Positions 15,892 through 24,814 of a DNA stretch of 64,000 nucleotides are shown one piece after another. Origin of the DNA: Halomonas sp. I5-271120 (GTDB lineage: Bacteria > Pseudomonadota > Gammaproteobacteria > Pseudomonadales > Halomonadaceae); NCBI RefSeq assembly GCF_030553075.1, contig NZ_CP130702.1:165492-229491 (forward strand), written 5' to 3'. The notes beneath the pieces were generated by a model. It was not told where the DNA came from, searched no databases, and saw only the letters and a program-made list of their open reading frames with translations. Each line of letters starts with the position of its first letter. The stretch's first letter is position 1. The translations under genes were made by a program, and so were the position numbers.

Positions 15892-18800
15892 CAGTCAGCC
15901 TCCTTGCTGGTGAGATGGCGATGGAAGGGCGCATAGAGGTCGTTTGCATGATTAAGGAACAGACCGTCGCGGCAGAGTGTTCCGAAATCCTCGAAATGGC
16001 GACGCACCACCAGGCTATCCTTCTGATCCTCGGCGAAGCGTTTCTCGACCGCGGCCCAGTTCGGTTGTTCGGCGTGAGCCACGTCCTCATCGAGGGCCTT
16101 GAAGCCTGCCTTACAGGTCAGCGCCAGCGGCGCCTGCATGCCGTAAAGCCAGCCATCCAGCAATTCCTCGAGAATGGCCTGAGCGTCATCGGCAGACATG
16201 CCGCGGATCTCCACGTCGCCAGACTGGCCGACCACGACGGTCGGGGTCATAGGCGCGACCAGCTGCAGGGCGAGATGGGCCGGCCAATACTTGATCAGGC
16301 TGGTCCACTTGTAGTGATCGCCCTCGTGCAACTTGCTGGTCTCCAGCACGAGACGCATCTGGTGACCGTCTGGGGCTCTCTGCACTTGATCGATGCTGTC
16401 TTCCAGCGCAACCACGCTATAGATGAAGGACACCTCCGGCGCCGGCGCCACGGCATGCGGGTAGTCGCGCAACCGGGACTGGTAGCGTTCCAGCTGGTCA
16501 TACAGGGGGGCAGCAATGGTCATGCTGGCGCTTTCCGTGAACGGCGGGTGGGGCAACTCCCCCTGGCGCTCCCGCTCGCTCAGCTTGTCGGTCAGTACCG
16601 TCTCGATGGTGCGCTCCGGGTGCAGGCGCAGCTGCTGGCCGACGGGTTGCAGCACGGCATCCTGTTGCTGCCACAACTGAAGCTCATCGAAGCCGAAGGG
16701 CTCGGCATCCTCGCTCTCGAGATCCCGGTCGTGGAAGTACACGTTCAGGCGCTGGCGATACAGTTGATCGATCGGCCGGCGCAGGAAGCGGGCCAAGTGC
16801 GGCAGGGTCAGTGGCACGGCGGGCATCCAGGGCGACAGCTCATCTGACGGGGCCTCCTCGGTAGCAGGCTCGGTGACAGGACGGTGCAGGTGCTCCCACT
16901 CCCGCGAATAGGTCACCAGCCGGGACGCGGCGATCGCCTCCGATGGGGACAGGGCGCCAGCATCGATGCGGCGGAAGTAGGCCTCACCGAAGGGTTGCAG
17001 AGGGTGCTCGGTGGTCAAGGCATCGAGCAGGGCGGTGCCGCTGTGGTCTCCCTCAACGCCGGCCATGCGCCAAGCCGTGGCAATGTGGTCGCGCAGCTGG
17101 CCCACCAGTACGGAGGGGGTGCGTTCGGCGTTATCGCGGATGCTCCGGCCGACCCAGCTGATCGAGAGCCGCTTGCGGGCGGACAGCAAGGCCTCCAGCA
17201 GCAGGTAGCGGTCGTCCTCGCGCCGGGAACGATCGCCGGGGCGGTACTGGCGCTTTCTGGCCATCAGGTCGAAGTCGATCTTCTGGCTCTGGCGCGGATA
17301 GTCGCCATCGTTCATGCCCAGCAGGTAGACATGCTCGAAGGGGATGGCCCGCATCGGCATCAGGGTGGCGATGGTCACGGCACCGCCGATGAAGCGCTGG
17401 GAGAGCTGGCTGGCGTCGACCCGATCCAGCCATGTATCGCGGACGATGTGCAACGGCAGCGGCTCCTCGAAGGCGGCGCCTTCCGCCTCGTCCAGCCACG
17501 CCACCAGCCCGTCCTCCAGAGACAGGATTAGGCGTTCTTCTTCGCGCGTCTGAGGGGCGAAGAAATCGCTAAGCAGCTGGCGCAGCAGCGGTGCCCACGC
17601 CTGAACCGAGCGGCTTTCGCCCAGCTGGCGCCAGTAGTGGTCGAGCATGCCGGTCAGCTGGTACAGCGGGCCGATGAGGGCTGCATCCAGTCCACCGACC
17701 TCGGTGAATGGGGAGATGTGCTCCCAGTCCTCGAGCCCTTCCTCGCTATCGCCCAGAGCAAAGCCGGCCAGCATGCGCTCGAGGCCGAATCGCCAGCTGT
17801 TGCGCTCATCATGGCTGGGCAAGTCCTGTGCGGTGCGCTGTTCGGCATGCAGGCCCCAGCGGATATTCGCGCCTTCGATCCAGGCCTTCAGTGTGGCCAG
17901 ATCGGTCTCGGCCAGCCCGAAGCGATGGCGCAACGCCGGCACGTCGAGCAGGTCCAGCACGTCGCTGGCGCTGACCCGCAGCCGCGGCAGGTTCAACAGG
18001 GTCTCGAGGGCCACCATCAGCGGGGCATGGTGACGGTCCTTCTGGTCGGCGAGCTGGTAGGGGATGTGGCGCCGATCGCGGAAGCCATACTGCCCGAACA
18101 CCGCATGGATGAAGGGGCCGAAGGTGTCGGCATCCGGCACCATCACAATCACGTCCCGGGGCTGAAGGGACGGGTCCGCGGCAAAGGCAGACAACAGCTG
18201 GTCGTGCAGGATCTCGACCTCGCGCTGGGCACTGTGGGCCATGGTGAACTGCAGGGAGGTATCGTCCCGCGGATCGACAGGGGCCCAGGTGATGAGGGAC
18301 TCCCGCGCCGGCCGCAGGTTGAGGATGTCGTCCTGCAGCTGGCCCAGCAGGGTCTCTGTCTGGCCGGGCTGGAACAGATCGATGCGAAGCCCGTGGTGTT
18401 GGAACAGGCCTTGATAGGCCTCGCGCTCGTCGTGCTCATCCAGCAGGTGAAGGTAGTCCCGGCCCTGCTTGCCCCAGGCGGCGAGGAGCGGGTGCGCGTG
18501 CAGGTGAAGGTCATCCAGATCCAGCTCGTCAGGCATGCCGTCGCGCCGTGCCTGACGCCGGTATGCCGACCTCAACAGCTCCTTGTCCTCCACGATGTCA
18601 CCCCAGTAGTGCTGGCAGGGGTTGAGCGTGCACAGCACGACCTGGCTGGCGCTCGACAAGGCCTCCAGCGCTTCCAGGGTTTGTTGAGGAAGGGCGGAGA
18701 TGCCGAACACGACGACACGGCGGGGCAGCCCAGCTGGCAGGGTGTCGGGGGTGAGCGCCTTGGCATCTTCGAGATAGCGGGTATGGATGGCCGCGCGGTG

Positions 18801-19406
18801 GGTCGCCCGCTCGTTGTCGGTCATGTCCTCGTGGATGTCACGCCACAACTGAGCCTGCCAGCGATCATCCTCTTCCAGCTCGGTGGCCACGCCTTGAGGC
18901 GAGACGATGTGATCGCGCCCCGCCAGCCAGCTTTCCAGCCAATCGGCCCGGTAGACCTGGTATTGGTCGAACAAGTCGGCGAGCCGTTCGGCGAGCTGGA
19001 AGTGCTTACGCTGATCGGGATCGTCGCCGAGGAACTTGGCCAGGGGCGCATACACCGGCTCATCGAGCTTCTCGGGCAGCAGACGCAACAGGCGCCAGCG
19101 CAGCAGCGGCTTATCGAAGGGGGAGACGGTGGGGACGGCACCACGGCCCTCGACCGCTTCGATCACGCGACGGTACGCCAGCCACTGGAAACGGGCCGGC
19201 AGCATCACATCCACGGCCGTCGCGACGCCCATCCCCCCTGAGCCGTCCTCACGCGGAGACGCGGCCAGAGCCATCTTCATCCACTGGGCGATGCCGTTCG
19301 ACTGGACCAGGAACACCTCGGGTGCGAGCGGGGGCAACGGGTTGGCCCGCGACCACTCGATGGCGAGTTGCTGCAGGTCTTCCATCCGGTTGCCATGGAT
19401 CACCAT
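15891..19406 (-). CDS. recC: Exodeoxyribonuclease V gamma chain RecC
   Basis: About 1171 residues. The N-terminus MVIHGNRMEDLQQLA and the stretch LVQSNGIAQWMKM fit RecC, the subunit that scans for Chi and splits the strands; GDPKQ-type Walker motifs are absent, as expected for an inactive helicase fold. I chose ATG 19406 because CCAGGATTC places AGGA five bases upstream; a longer frame to 19517 lacks a ribosome site. The order recC-recB-recD, without ptrA, is usual outside enterics. A fragment of this gene's 5' part reappears at about 20.56 kb. Confidence 0.93.
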   Translation of the reverse strand: MVIHGNRMEDLQQLAIEWSRANPLPPLAPEVFLVQSNGIAQWMKMALAASPREDGSGGMGVATAVDVMLPARFQWLAYRRVIEAVEGRGAVPTVSPFDKPLLRWRLLRLLPEKLDEPVYAPLAKFLGDDPDQRKHFQLAERLADLFDQYQVYRADWLESWLAGRDHIVSPQGVATELEEDDRWQAQLWRDIHEDMTDNERATHRAAIHTRYLEDAKALTPDTLPAGLPRRVVVFGISALPQQTLEALEALSSASQVVLCTLNPCQHYWGDIVEDKELLRSAYRRQARRDGMPDELDLDDLHLHAHPLLAAWGKQGRDYLHLLDEHDEREAYQGLFQHHGLRIDLFQPGQTETLLGQLQDDILNLRPARESLITWAPVDPRDDTSLQFTMAHSAQREVEILHDQLLSAFAADPSLQPRDVIVMVPDADTFGPFIHAVFGQYGFRDRRHIPYQLADQKDRHHAPLMVALETLLNLPRLRVSASDVLDLLDVPALRHRFGLAETDLATLKAWIEGANIRWGLHAEQRTAQDLPSHDERNSWRFGLERMLAGFALGDSEEGLEDWEHISPFTEVGGLDAALIGPLYQLTGMLDHYWRQLGESRSVQAWAPLLRQLLSDFFAPQTREEERLILSLEDGLVAWLDEAEGAAFEEPLPLHIVRDTWLDRVDASQLSQRFIGGAVTIATLMPMRAIPFEHVYLLGMNDGDYPRQSQKIDFDLMARKRQYRPGDRSRREDDRYLLLEALLSARKRLSISWVGRSIRDNAERTPSVLVGQLRDHIATAWRMAGVEGDHSGTALLDALTTEHPLQPFGEAYFRRIDAGALSPSEAIAASRLVTYSREWEHLHRPVTEPATEEAPSDELSPWMPAVPLTLPHLARFLRRPIDQLYRQRLNVYFHDRDLESEDAEPFGFDELQLWQQQDAVLQPVGQQLRLHPERTIETVLTDKLSERERQGELPHPPFTESASMTIAAPLYDQLERYQSRLRDYPHAVAPAPEVSFIYSVVALEDSIDQVQRAPDGHQMRLVLETSKLHEGDHYKWTSLIKYWPAHLALQLVAPMTPTVVVGQSGDVEIRGMSADDAQAILEELLDGWLYGMQAPLALTCKAGFKALDEDVAHAEQPNWAAVEKRFAEDQKDSLVVRRHFEDFGTLCRDGLFLNHANDLYAPFHRHLTSKEAD

Positions 19407-19751
19407 GAATCCTGGCTCGATAGTTTCAAGATCGGGCAAGTTACACCTCCGTATGTTTTGCTCCATGGTCGCACTAAGGCTCAAATGCGGAACCCAAGCA
19501 GCGGGCGCTGCTGCCATTTGCGATGATCACAATGTAGTCACTCCTCGTTGATACAGCACAGATGGCCATAGAGGGTGAGAACGCACTAACGGGGAAAGGC
19601 TCAACACAGTTGCATTGCAACAGACGGCCAGCATGGTGGGTAGTAAATAATATTCTTTGAAAAGTTGGAGATTAAATTAGCGCTTGGAAGTGGCGTACGC
19701 TGCCCCCACCTAAGAAATATAGCGAAATTGTCCGAAAGAAGGAAAAGCCAA

Positions 19752-20093
19752 ATGTCAGGAATCGGTAGTGGAAAGCCAGGAGTCCGTGAGCTGATTGACC
19801 CCCGTATAAATGATTCATGGGTGGCAAAGAATGCCTATGTCGATGAGGATGGAAGAAATCTCAATATTCAAATGGAAGAATTTCCATATCCCAATTCGGA
19901 GGTGGGGATGGCCAAGTTTCCTATCCCCCAGACAACATATAGCGACGGTCGCAACAAATATTACGAAACGGCCATGGAAATCAAGGATCGGATAAACGAC
20001 GCCTATACAGCGGGTTCGCATCTTATATGGGAGAGCATTAATGAAGATCGGGAGCTAGGGAAAATGAGGAAAATTATCAAGCTGGTAACATAG
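19752..20093 (+). CDS. Hypothetical protein (113 aa)
   Basis: ATG 19752 follows AGAAGGA. The codon use is AT-richer than recBCD and suggests acquired DNA. The product is soluble and charged, with PYPNSEVGMAKFPIPQ in the middle and a basic C-terminus. I recognise no family. It is divergent from recC across a 345-base gap (19407-19751) that holds promoters for neither gene that I can define. Confidence 0.45.
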   Translation: MSGIGSGKPGVRELIDPRINDSWVAKNAYVDEDGRNLNIQMEEFPYPNSEVGMAKFPIPQTTYSDGRNKYYETAMEIKDRINDAYTAGSHLIWESINEDRELGKMRKIIKLVT

Positions 20094-20150
20094 AGCTATA
20101 CTGTGGAAGTGACCTGATTTGGGGGAGGTGAGGTCTTCAACATTCAGGTG

Positions 20151-20221
20151 CTGCGGGAGCCGACTGACTCTGCGGAGCACCATTGATTCTCTACACCGGC
20201 CGGTGCCATTCGCCCGGCAAG
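20151..20221 (+). repeat. 70-bp repeat, copy 1
   Basis: Starts CTGCGGGAG and ends CATTCGCCCGGCAAG. It contains the palindrome CACCGGCCGGTG. Copy 2 is at 21211-21281 with the same length and about 80 percent identity, and the last 37 bases are nearly identical. Both copies end just upstream of a start codon. Confidence 0.7.
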
Positions 20222-20229
20222 GAGGGGGC

Positions 20230-20523
20230 ATGACCTGCTTGTTACTCGGTATAGGGCTGCTCGTGGTGACGACCGCTATCACCTTCTTGGTCTGCGGGTC
20301 GAGCAACGACAATTATGTGGTCGTGGGGAGTACCTTTGCTTTCGTCGCGCTGTTGCTGGGCGGTGCTTACTTCTGGCTCGATACCGCGCTTCCCTTCGAC
20401 CTGCCAGACTTCTCTGACTGCGGCGTTACGATAACATGCTCTGGCGGCGGAATACCGCGTCTCGACGGAAGCTGTGAATGCTCGGAGGAAGAAATGTCTT
20501 TCCGATTGGACGCCCGATGCTGA
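20230..20523 (+). CDS. Small membrane protein with Cys-rich tail (97 aa)
   Basis: ATG 20230 follows AAGGAGGGGGC. Two transmembrane helices (about residues 3-22 and 32-50) are followed by a tail with six Cys (CGVTITC, CECSEEE, final C). It is preceded directly by repeat copy 1. The tail may form disulfides or bind metal. No family was recognised. Confidence 0.5.
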   Translation: MTCLLLGIGLLVVTTAITFLVCGSSNDNYVVVGSTFAFVALLLGGAYFWLDTALPFDLPDFSDCGVTITCSGGGIPRLDGSCECSEEEMSFRLDARC

Positions 20524-20559
20524 ACAGCCGACCGACCCGTGGCTGTCCCCCGTCCGAGT

Positions 20560-20645
20560 GAGCGATGCCATTGGACTGCACGAGAAACACTTCGGGCGCG
20601 AGTGGGGGGCAACGGGTTGGCTCGCGACCAAGAGCAGATCGAGTT
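20560..20645 (-). pseudogene. Fragment of recC 5' region
   Basis: Read on the minus strand, this stretch encodes SWSRANPLPP followed after a frame change by a region matching recC codons just downstream of the same residues in the intact gene (19.29-19.37 kb). The DNA (for example GCAACGGGTTGGCTCGCGACCA) is close to recC over about 75 bases. It is a decayed partial duplicate. The rest of 20524-20920 holds no supported gene. Confidence 0.6.
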
Positions 20646-20920
20646 TAGCCGAAACGAAGAGAGCTGGTGAGCCAGTAATGCTATTGAAGAGCTGGAAGTC
20701 GCTTTCGGGGATGAGTCGGATAAGTGGATGTGCAGCATTGCTGAGTTTCAGTACCTAGGGGACACAACCGACCCGTATCTGAAAGAGTAGTAGACGATGA
20801 TCTTTAATGGAATGACAGGATCTGTCAGGGCATAATGGATAAGCGGATCAGGAAGCTAAACTTTAAGCGCGGTTAAGCACGAGCAAGGGTTTCCAGTTGC
20901 TGTTAATTGCTTAGGAAAAA

Positions 20921-21199
20921 ATGGAGATAGTGCGAATGGTAGATGGGCTTCTCAATAAAACGTTACGGGAATACTCGAACCAGGAGCTTGAGGATCTCGA
21001 AATGTCTGTTTCTCAAGAGCGAAAATCCCGCGCTTTTAAAGAGCTAGAGCGTGTCGCGGAAATGTATGTTGAGGTTTACGGATTTGAGAATGGGTTAAAT
21101 GAGATGGGGGAGGAGTTGTGCAAGAAAATTGCTCCTCATCAGATGCACCCCGATGGGTGGGATGGGTTGTTAAGGCACCTAATTAAAATAAGTGGATGA
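20921..21199 (+). CDS. Hypothetical helical protein (92 aa)
   Basis: ATG 20921 follows TTAGGAA; the next Met (20936) is an alternative. The N-terminal half is a long charged helix (EYSNQELEDLEMSVSQERK) and the rest has WDGLLRHLIKI. It is AT-rich, with no zinc or membrane motif. It is reminiscent of small H-NS-like coiled coils but lacks the DNA-binding signature, so I leave it unassigned. Confidence 0.45.
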   Translation: MEIVRMVDGLLNKTLREYSNQELEDLEMSVSQERKSRAFKELERVAEMYVEVYGFENGLNEMGEELCKKIAPHQMHPDGWDGLLRHLIKISG

Positions 21200-21210
21200 T
21201 TGATGGGATG

Positions 21211-21281
21211 CTGCGGGAGTCGACCGAATCCGCAGTGCATCGTCGATTCTCTACACCGGCCGGTGTCATTCGCCCGGCAAG
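21211..21281 (+). repeat. 70-bp repeat, copy 2
   Basis: Same start (CTGCGGGAG) and end (CATTCGCCCGGCAAG) as copy 1. It contains the perfect 14-base palindrome ACACCGGCCGGTGT, and GAGTCGAC can pair with GTCGATTC across it. It ends seven bases before the start codon at 21288. Confidence 0.7.
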
Positions 21282-21287
21282 TCGGTT

Positions 21288-21992
21288 ATGGAAATAAACA
21301 GGTCTTCGGAGAAAGGGGGTATTATTACTATGGACGGTAAGGTATGCAAGTGGATGGATGACAAAGGCTTTGGCTTCATTCAGCCTAACGATGGTTCAGA
21401 TACGATTTTTTTTCATATCTCCAGCATCAAGAGATCAGTGGCTAGACCCAAAGTTGGCGATAAAGTTCATTTCGCAAAAGAGCGAGATTCCCAGGATAGA
21501 GTTCGTGCAAATAATGTCGTTATTTGCGGTTCTCACAAATCCTCGCGATGCTCAGAAGAAAGCCTGACGCCTGGCATAACACCGAAAGGAAATAATGTTG
21601 TCGACTACGTTGGCTATTTGATAATTGCTGCCTCCTTTGTGTTAATTACTGTTGCATTTTATTATTACGGAGCGCTGGAAAGATCGTGGTTTTATGGTGC
21701 GCCGGCGATTGCAGGATTTCTGATTCTCAATCGACAGCGAAAACCTGTTGAGAAGACTTTTACATGCTCGCGGTGCAAAAGGGTGTCAGAGTTCGATTCC
21801 AGAACTATAAAAGCTTGGAGTAATGGTTACATTAAGCTCTATTGCAGAAACTGCCATAGAAAGTGGATAGAGAACAATCCAGGCAAAGAAAAGACACAGG
21901 ACCGCAGCAATACAGGGTGTCTTGGGGTGCTGTCGGCAATAGTTTTAATACCATCTTTGGGTGCGGTTAGTTTGTATCAGTGGTTGGTGTGA
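21288..21992 (+). CDS. Cold-shock-domain membrane protein with zinc ribbon (234 aa)
   Basis: Three parts are visible. Residues about 15-78 form a cold-shock domain (GKVCKWMDDKGFGFIQP, then FFHIS), with the aromatic RNA-binding positions present. Residues about 108-148 hold two transmembrane helices. After them comes a four-Cys zinc ribbon (CSRCKR ... CRNCHR), then a last hydrophobic segment. CSD proteins fused to DUF1294 membrane domains are known; the added zinc ribbon is less usual. The start may instead be ATG 21330, which begins exactly at the cold-shock domain. Likely role: membrane-tethered nucleic-acid binding. Confidence 0.65.
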   Translation: MEINRSSEKGGIITMDGKVCKWMDDKGFGFIQPNDGSDTIFFHISSIKRSVARPKVGDKVHFAKERDSQDRVRANNVVICGSHKSSRCSEESLTPGITPKGNNVVDYVGYLIIAASFVLITVAFYYYGALERSWFYGAPAIAGFLILNRQRKPVEKTFTCSRCKRVSEFDSRTIKAWSNGYIKLYCRNCHRKWIENNPGKEKTQDRSNTGCLGVLSAIVLIPSLGAVSLYQWLV

Positions 21993-22012
21993 TGCATCGC
22001 CCCAAAGGCAGA

Positions 22013-22405
22013 TTACCCGGCCATGAGCCGCTGGCGCACATGGATGATGTAGGCCAGGTGAAGAACGATGATCAGCACTCCGGCAAGCAGGACAATATCG
22101 GTCGTCAGGCCGCCGTAGTAGGTGAAGCACGCCATGACGCCGACGAGGGACAGAAACCGGAAGGGGGCGACGTGCAACAGGCCACCTTCTCGAAGTGGAA
22201 CGGATTCTTTCGGCAGTTTCCGGCGTACCTCGAACATCTGATGGACAGACATGGCCAAGAGCAACAGGTACGGGAAAAACGAGAAGACCGCGGCCGGCAG
22301 TCCGCCCTGGAATGCCTCGGGACCGTTCTGAATGATCGGAACTGCGACATTAAGGAGGGCGAGGGCAAAGAACCCGAGCGGAAAGAGCATTGCCTTACTG
22401 AGCAT
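22013..22405 (-). CDS. Four-helix membrane protein (130 aa)
   Basis: I take ATG 22405 (MLSKAMLFPLGFF) rather than the longer frame from 22480, which would run into the RES gene. Four hydrophobic helices are visible, with a charged FEVRRKLPKE loop. No family motif was recognised. It converges with the cold-shock gene and lies just downstream of the RES/Xre pair, possibly in the same transcript. Confidence 0.5.
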   Translation of the reverse strand: MLSKAMLFPLGFFALALLNVAVPIIQNGPEAFQGGLPAAVFSFFPYLLLLAMSVHQMFEVRRKLPKESVPLREGGLLHVAPFRFLSLVGVMACFTYYGGLTTDIVLLAGVLIIVLHLAYIIHVRQRLMAG

Positions 22406-22479
22406 GTGGCCTCGATGTATCGAGTGAGTTGAAGATGTAGTGCATTGTATCAAGACCTGCCAACAACCCCGACTCGGCA

Positions 22480-22944
22480 CTACAGGCGGCTATCGGGGGA
22501 GAAGTCGACCTCTTTGACGCCATCGGCCAGTACCTGGAAGGCGGGGTGCTCAGGGTTGAGAAGGAAGTTCGTTTCTCTGGGCGCGACGACGCTTGGAACC
22601 GCCAGCGCCAGGCTCGACTGTTCCTCGAGCCAGTCATCACCGATCTCGGCGGTGGAGGGTGGCGCGGGTTCAGTTCGCCAGTCAGCAGGCAACAAGTCCT
22701 CCGGCAGCTGCATCAGCAGCTCTTCCGGGAATGTCACCTCCAGCAGCGCGTACTCCTTCAGCAGCTGGTTGTCTTCCAGGTGAACCATCACCTCGAGCAT
22801 GGCCAGCGACTCAGTGCTCGCGAGGTACACGCAGGCCTTGCCTTTGCTGTTCCAGCGCCCGCCGTACAATCGAGCTCCTTCGCCATCAAAAGCCGTCTTG
22901 AGCCACTTCCGCTTAACGAGCCGATAGCCGCGCACCGAGGTCAT
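22480..22944 (-). CDS. RES-domain toxin
   Basis: 154 residues with the RES signature: an Arg-x-x-Lys-x-Lys start (YRLVKRKW), GARLYGGRWNSKGK near residue 24, VYLAST near 40 and the Glu of LEVMVHLE near 51. RES toxins of this group (ParT, MbcT, Res) degrade or modify NAD. The gene starts inside the end of the antitoxin gene (ATGA-type overlap at 22941-22944), as expected for a toxin-antitoxin operon with the antitoxin first. It looks intact. Confidence 0.8.
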   Translation of the reverse strand: MTSVRGYRLVKRKWLKTAFDGEGARLYGGRWNSKGKACVYLASTESLAMLEVMVHLEDNQLLKEYALLEVTFPEELLMQLPEDLLPADWRTEPAPPSTAEIGDDWLEEQSSLALAVPSVVAPRETNFLLNPEHPAFQVLADGVKEVDFSPDSRL

Positions 22945-23393
22945 GCAAAAACGCCGTGCTCTAGTCGACCGATCAAGTCCAGGACAGCTTCAGCGCCAGC
23001 CGTCGTGGCCACCATCTCCACCGGGCGGCGTCCGCCCAGCCCGCGCACCGGGCTGAGGAGCCATTCCTTCGCCTTTCCCTTGTCGCCCTCGAACAGGTCC
23101 ACCGCGCTCTTGTAGACCTCTGCGAAACGGTACAACCGATCGCCCTCTGCCGGCTTGAAATAGCCTGTGTCAGCGCGGCGCTTCAGGGTTGCCGGGGGGA
23201 TGACCACATACCGCGCCAACTCCTTGCTCTCGAGTCCGGAGGCCTCGGTGAGCTTGGTGTAGACCTTGTACGAGACACCCTCACTCAGGGCCTCATGCAG
23301 CTTGGCGCCACGCGGGGGAAGGCCCAGGGACTTCCAGAAATCGTCCTTCCGGGCGCTGGCTGGCGGGCGATACTCTTTGATTGCGGCTTGCAT
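22941..23393 (-). CDS. Xre/MbcA/ParS-type antitoxin
   Basis: 150 residues. The N-terminal part is helical and the middle holds the Xre-like helix-turn-helix (ELARYVVIPPATLKRRADTGYFKP). The C-terminal toxin-binding domain (DUF2384) ends in the typical FAEVYKSAVDLFEGDKGKA and GLGGRRPVEMVAT stretches. It binds and blocks the RES toxin encoded immediately downstream and probably represses its own promoter. Confidence 0.82.
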   Translation of the reverse strand: MQAAIKEYRPPASARKDDFWKSLGLPPRGAKLHEALSEGVSYKVYTKLTEASGLESKELARYVVIPPATLKRRADTGYFKPAEGDRLYRFAEVYKSAVDLFEGDKGKAKEWLLSPVRGLGGRRPVEMVATTAGAEAVLDLIGRLEHGVFA

Positions 23394-23524
23394 AGCTCTC
23401 CTCTCCCTCCCGCGATTTCAAATGATGCCTTTACAGGGTATCAGATGACACATCCGTCATCATCTCATGCTCGCTGTCGCCTTACAGAGGTCGTGCTGGC
23501 CGCAGGAAAAGACTTGGGCTGGCC

Positions 23525-23860
23525 TCAGCCAGTAGAAGAGGAGTGCCGGCGCCTCCAGCATCGCCGGCGCCTCCAGCATCGCCAGCGCCCGGACGAGAGG
23601 ATGCCTGCGGCAAAGACGCCCCCGCCGACAAACAGCGCTAAGGCGAGTGGCAACGAGGGCGCGGTCAGCACCGCGGCGGTGGCGCCGGCTATGGCCTCGA
23701 TCGCGCCCGGTTGTTCGAGCAGAGTGATGACCAAGAGCATGAAGCAGATCAGCGTGAAGGGCACGAGAGCGAGAAGGCGGGGCACAATGGGGGTCGTATG
23801 GGCAAGCATGGTGTCGAGGCATTGCTGCATCTTTTCGAATAGAGAGGATTTGGATTTCAT
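23525..23860 (-). CDS. Small membrane protein with repeat-encoded basic tail (111 aa)
   Basis: ATG 23860 follows AAGGAGACCCT, a strong ribosome site. Two or three transmembrane helices occupy residues 25-90. The C-terminal tail (RWRCWRRRRCWRR) is produced by an 18-bp tandem repeat, so the natural end of the gene may have been altered by repeat expansion. The function is unknown. Confidence 0.5.
   Translation of the reverse strand: MKSKSSLFEKMQQCLDTMLAHTTPIVPRLLALVPFTLICFMLLVITLLEQPGAIEAIAGATAAVLTAPSLPLALALFVGGGVFAAGILSSGRWRCWRRRRCWRRRHSSSTG
23546..23589. repeat. 18-bp tandem repeat
   Basis: The unit CCGGCGCCTCCAGCATCG occurs twice in a row (23546-23581), followed by a partial third copy. 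It falls inside the end of the membrane-protein gene. Confidence 0.75.
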
Positions 23861-24108
23861 AGGGTCTCCTTGTTGGTAATCCAGGGCGCCGAAAGACGCG
23901 CTTTCTCCTCCTATTTAGAAAATTCCTCCAAAACCGTTTAACTCCCTGCAATTTCTGTTCATTCGCGAGCTGGCGCGCGGTCGGAACGCTCACAGGCGAC
24001 TTTCCGTGAACACCGCATGGCTGCTGGTGGTAGGCTGGTGGGGAGGCCTCCCGGCACCTCTCTCAGGATCGCTCGCGATTCCCCATCAATCCTGACAGAG
24101 AGGCGCCC

Positions 24109-24786
24109 ATGCCCAATCCCACACGCCAGGCCACATCGCTCCGTCCGGGGCAGTTCCGACACCTAATCCGCGTTGCCGGCGTCACCGGCCGCATGCCCGA
24201 GCGTGACCAGATGCTGCTCTGGATCACCCACACCACCGGCATCCGCGTCACTGAGCTGGCATTGCTTCGCATCGATAACGTTCTCTACCCGAGCGGAGCG
24301 ATCCGTGAGGAGGTCTACCTGCGGGCTGAGATCACAAAGGGCTGCCGGGCCCGCAACATTCATCTGACGCATCCGAGATGCCATGCCGCGATAGATGCCT
24401 GGCTGGAGGTTCGCCATCGCCGAGCCTGGGGGCTCTCCCGCGAGTGCGCCTATCGAGGGCTCATGCCGGACTCGAAGTTGGTGCTGACGCACAAGGGAAG
24501 GGCGTTCGAGCTGGCCAGCAAGAAGCGTGAGCTGGAATCTGGCCCAAGAGAGTACCGGGCGTGCGACGCCCTCCAGCAGACCATGAGCCGCCTGTACCGT
24601 CAGGCCGGCATCAAGCTCGGATCGAGCCACAGCGGGCGCAGAACGCTCGCTGCGAGGCTGCTGGCTGCCACAGGCGACGTGGAGACTGTGCAGGCTGTCC
24701 TGGGCCACTCAGAACTGGATCACACCAAGCCATACCTCTCCGTCGACCAGGAAACGATTAGACGTGCGTTCGAGCTGGCATTATAG
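24109..24786 (+). CDS. Tyrosine recombinase (225 aa)
   Basis: A short integrase of the lambda/Xer family made of the catalytic domain only. The first Arg is in TTGIRVTELALL near residue 44, the H-x-x-R box is SHSGRRT near 170, and the last box LGHSELDHTKPYL near 200 carries the second His and the Tyr nucleophile. The N-terminal SAM-like core-binding domain is reduced, as in FimB-like and other small recombinases. It starts at ATG 24109 with GAGAGGCG upstream. It may have mobilised the 19.7-24.8 kb cargo or the small-gene array that follows. Confidence 0.8.
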   Translation: MPNPTRQATSLRPGQFRHLIRVAGVTGRMPERDQMLLWITHTTGIRVTELALLRIDNVLYPSGAIREEVYLRAEITKGCRARNIHLTHPRCHAAIDAWLEVRHRRAWGLSRECAYRGLMPDSKLVLTHKGRAFELASKKRELESGPREYRACDALQQTMSRLYRQAGIKLGSSHSGRRTLAARLLAATGDVETVQAVLGHSELDHTKPYLSVDQETIRRAFELAL

Positions 24787-24802
24787 TTCCATCTAACGGA
24801 AC
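24786..24802. promoter_or_regulatory. Operator-like inverted repeat, site 1
   Basis: GTTCC and GGAAC half-sites with a 7-base centre, 17 bases in all. It lies just before the ribosome site of the winged-helix-like gene at 24815. A second site at 25091-25107 shares 14 of 17 bases. It is a likely binding site for the product of that gene. Confidence 0.5.
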
Positions 24803-24814
24803 CAAGGAGTTGTG

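Noticed and set aside
12268..19241. Very long open frames on the + strand (316, 570, 320 and 534 codons) opposite recB and recC
   Set aside because: They are mirror frames of GC-rich coding DNA; the products are low-complexity and lack ribosome sites, while the minus strand encodes clear RecB and RecC.
20474..20758. 94-codon frame on the + strand
   Set aside because: It overlaps the recC fragment in antisense and has no recognisable product; the homology is on the other strand.
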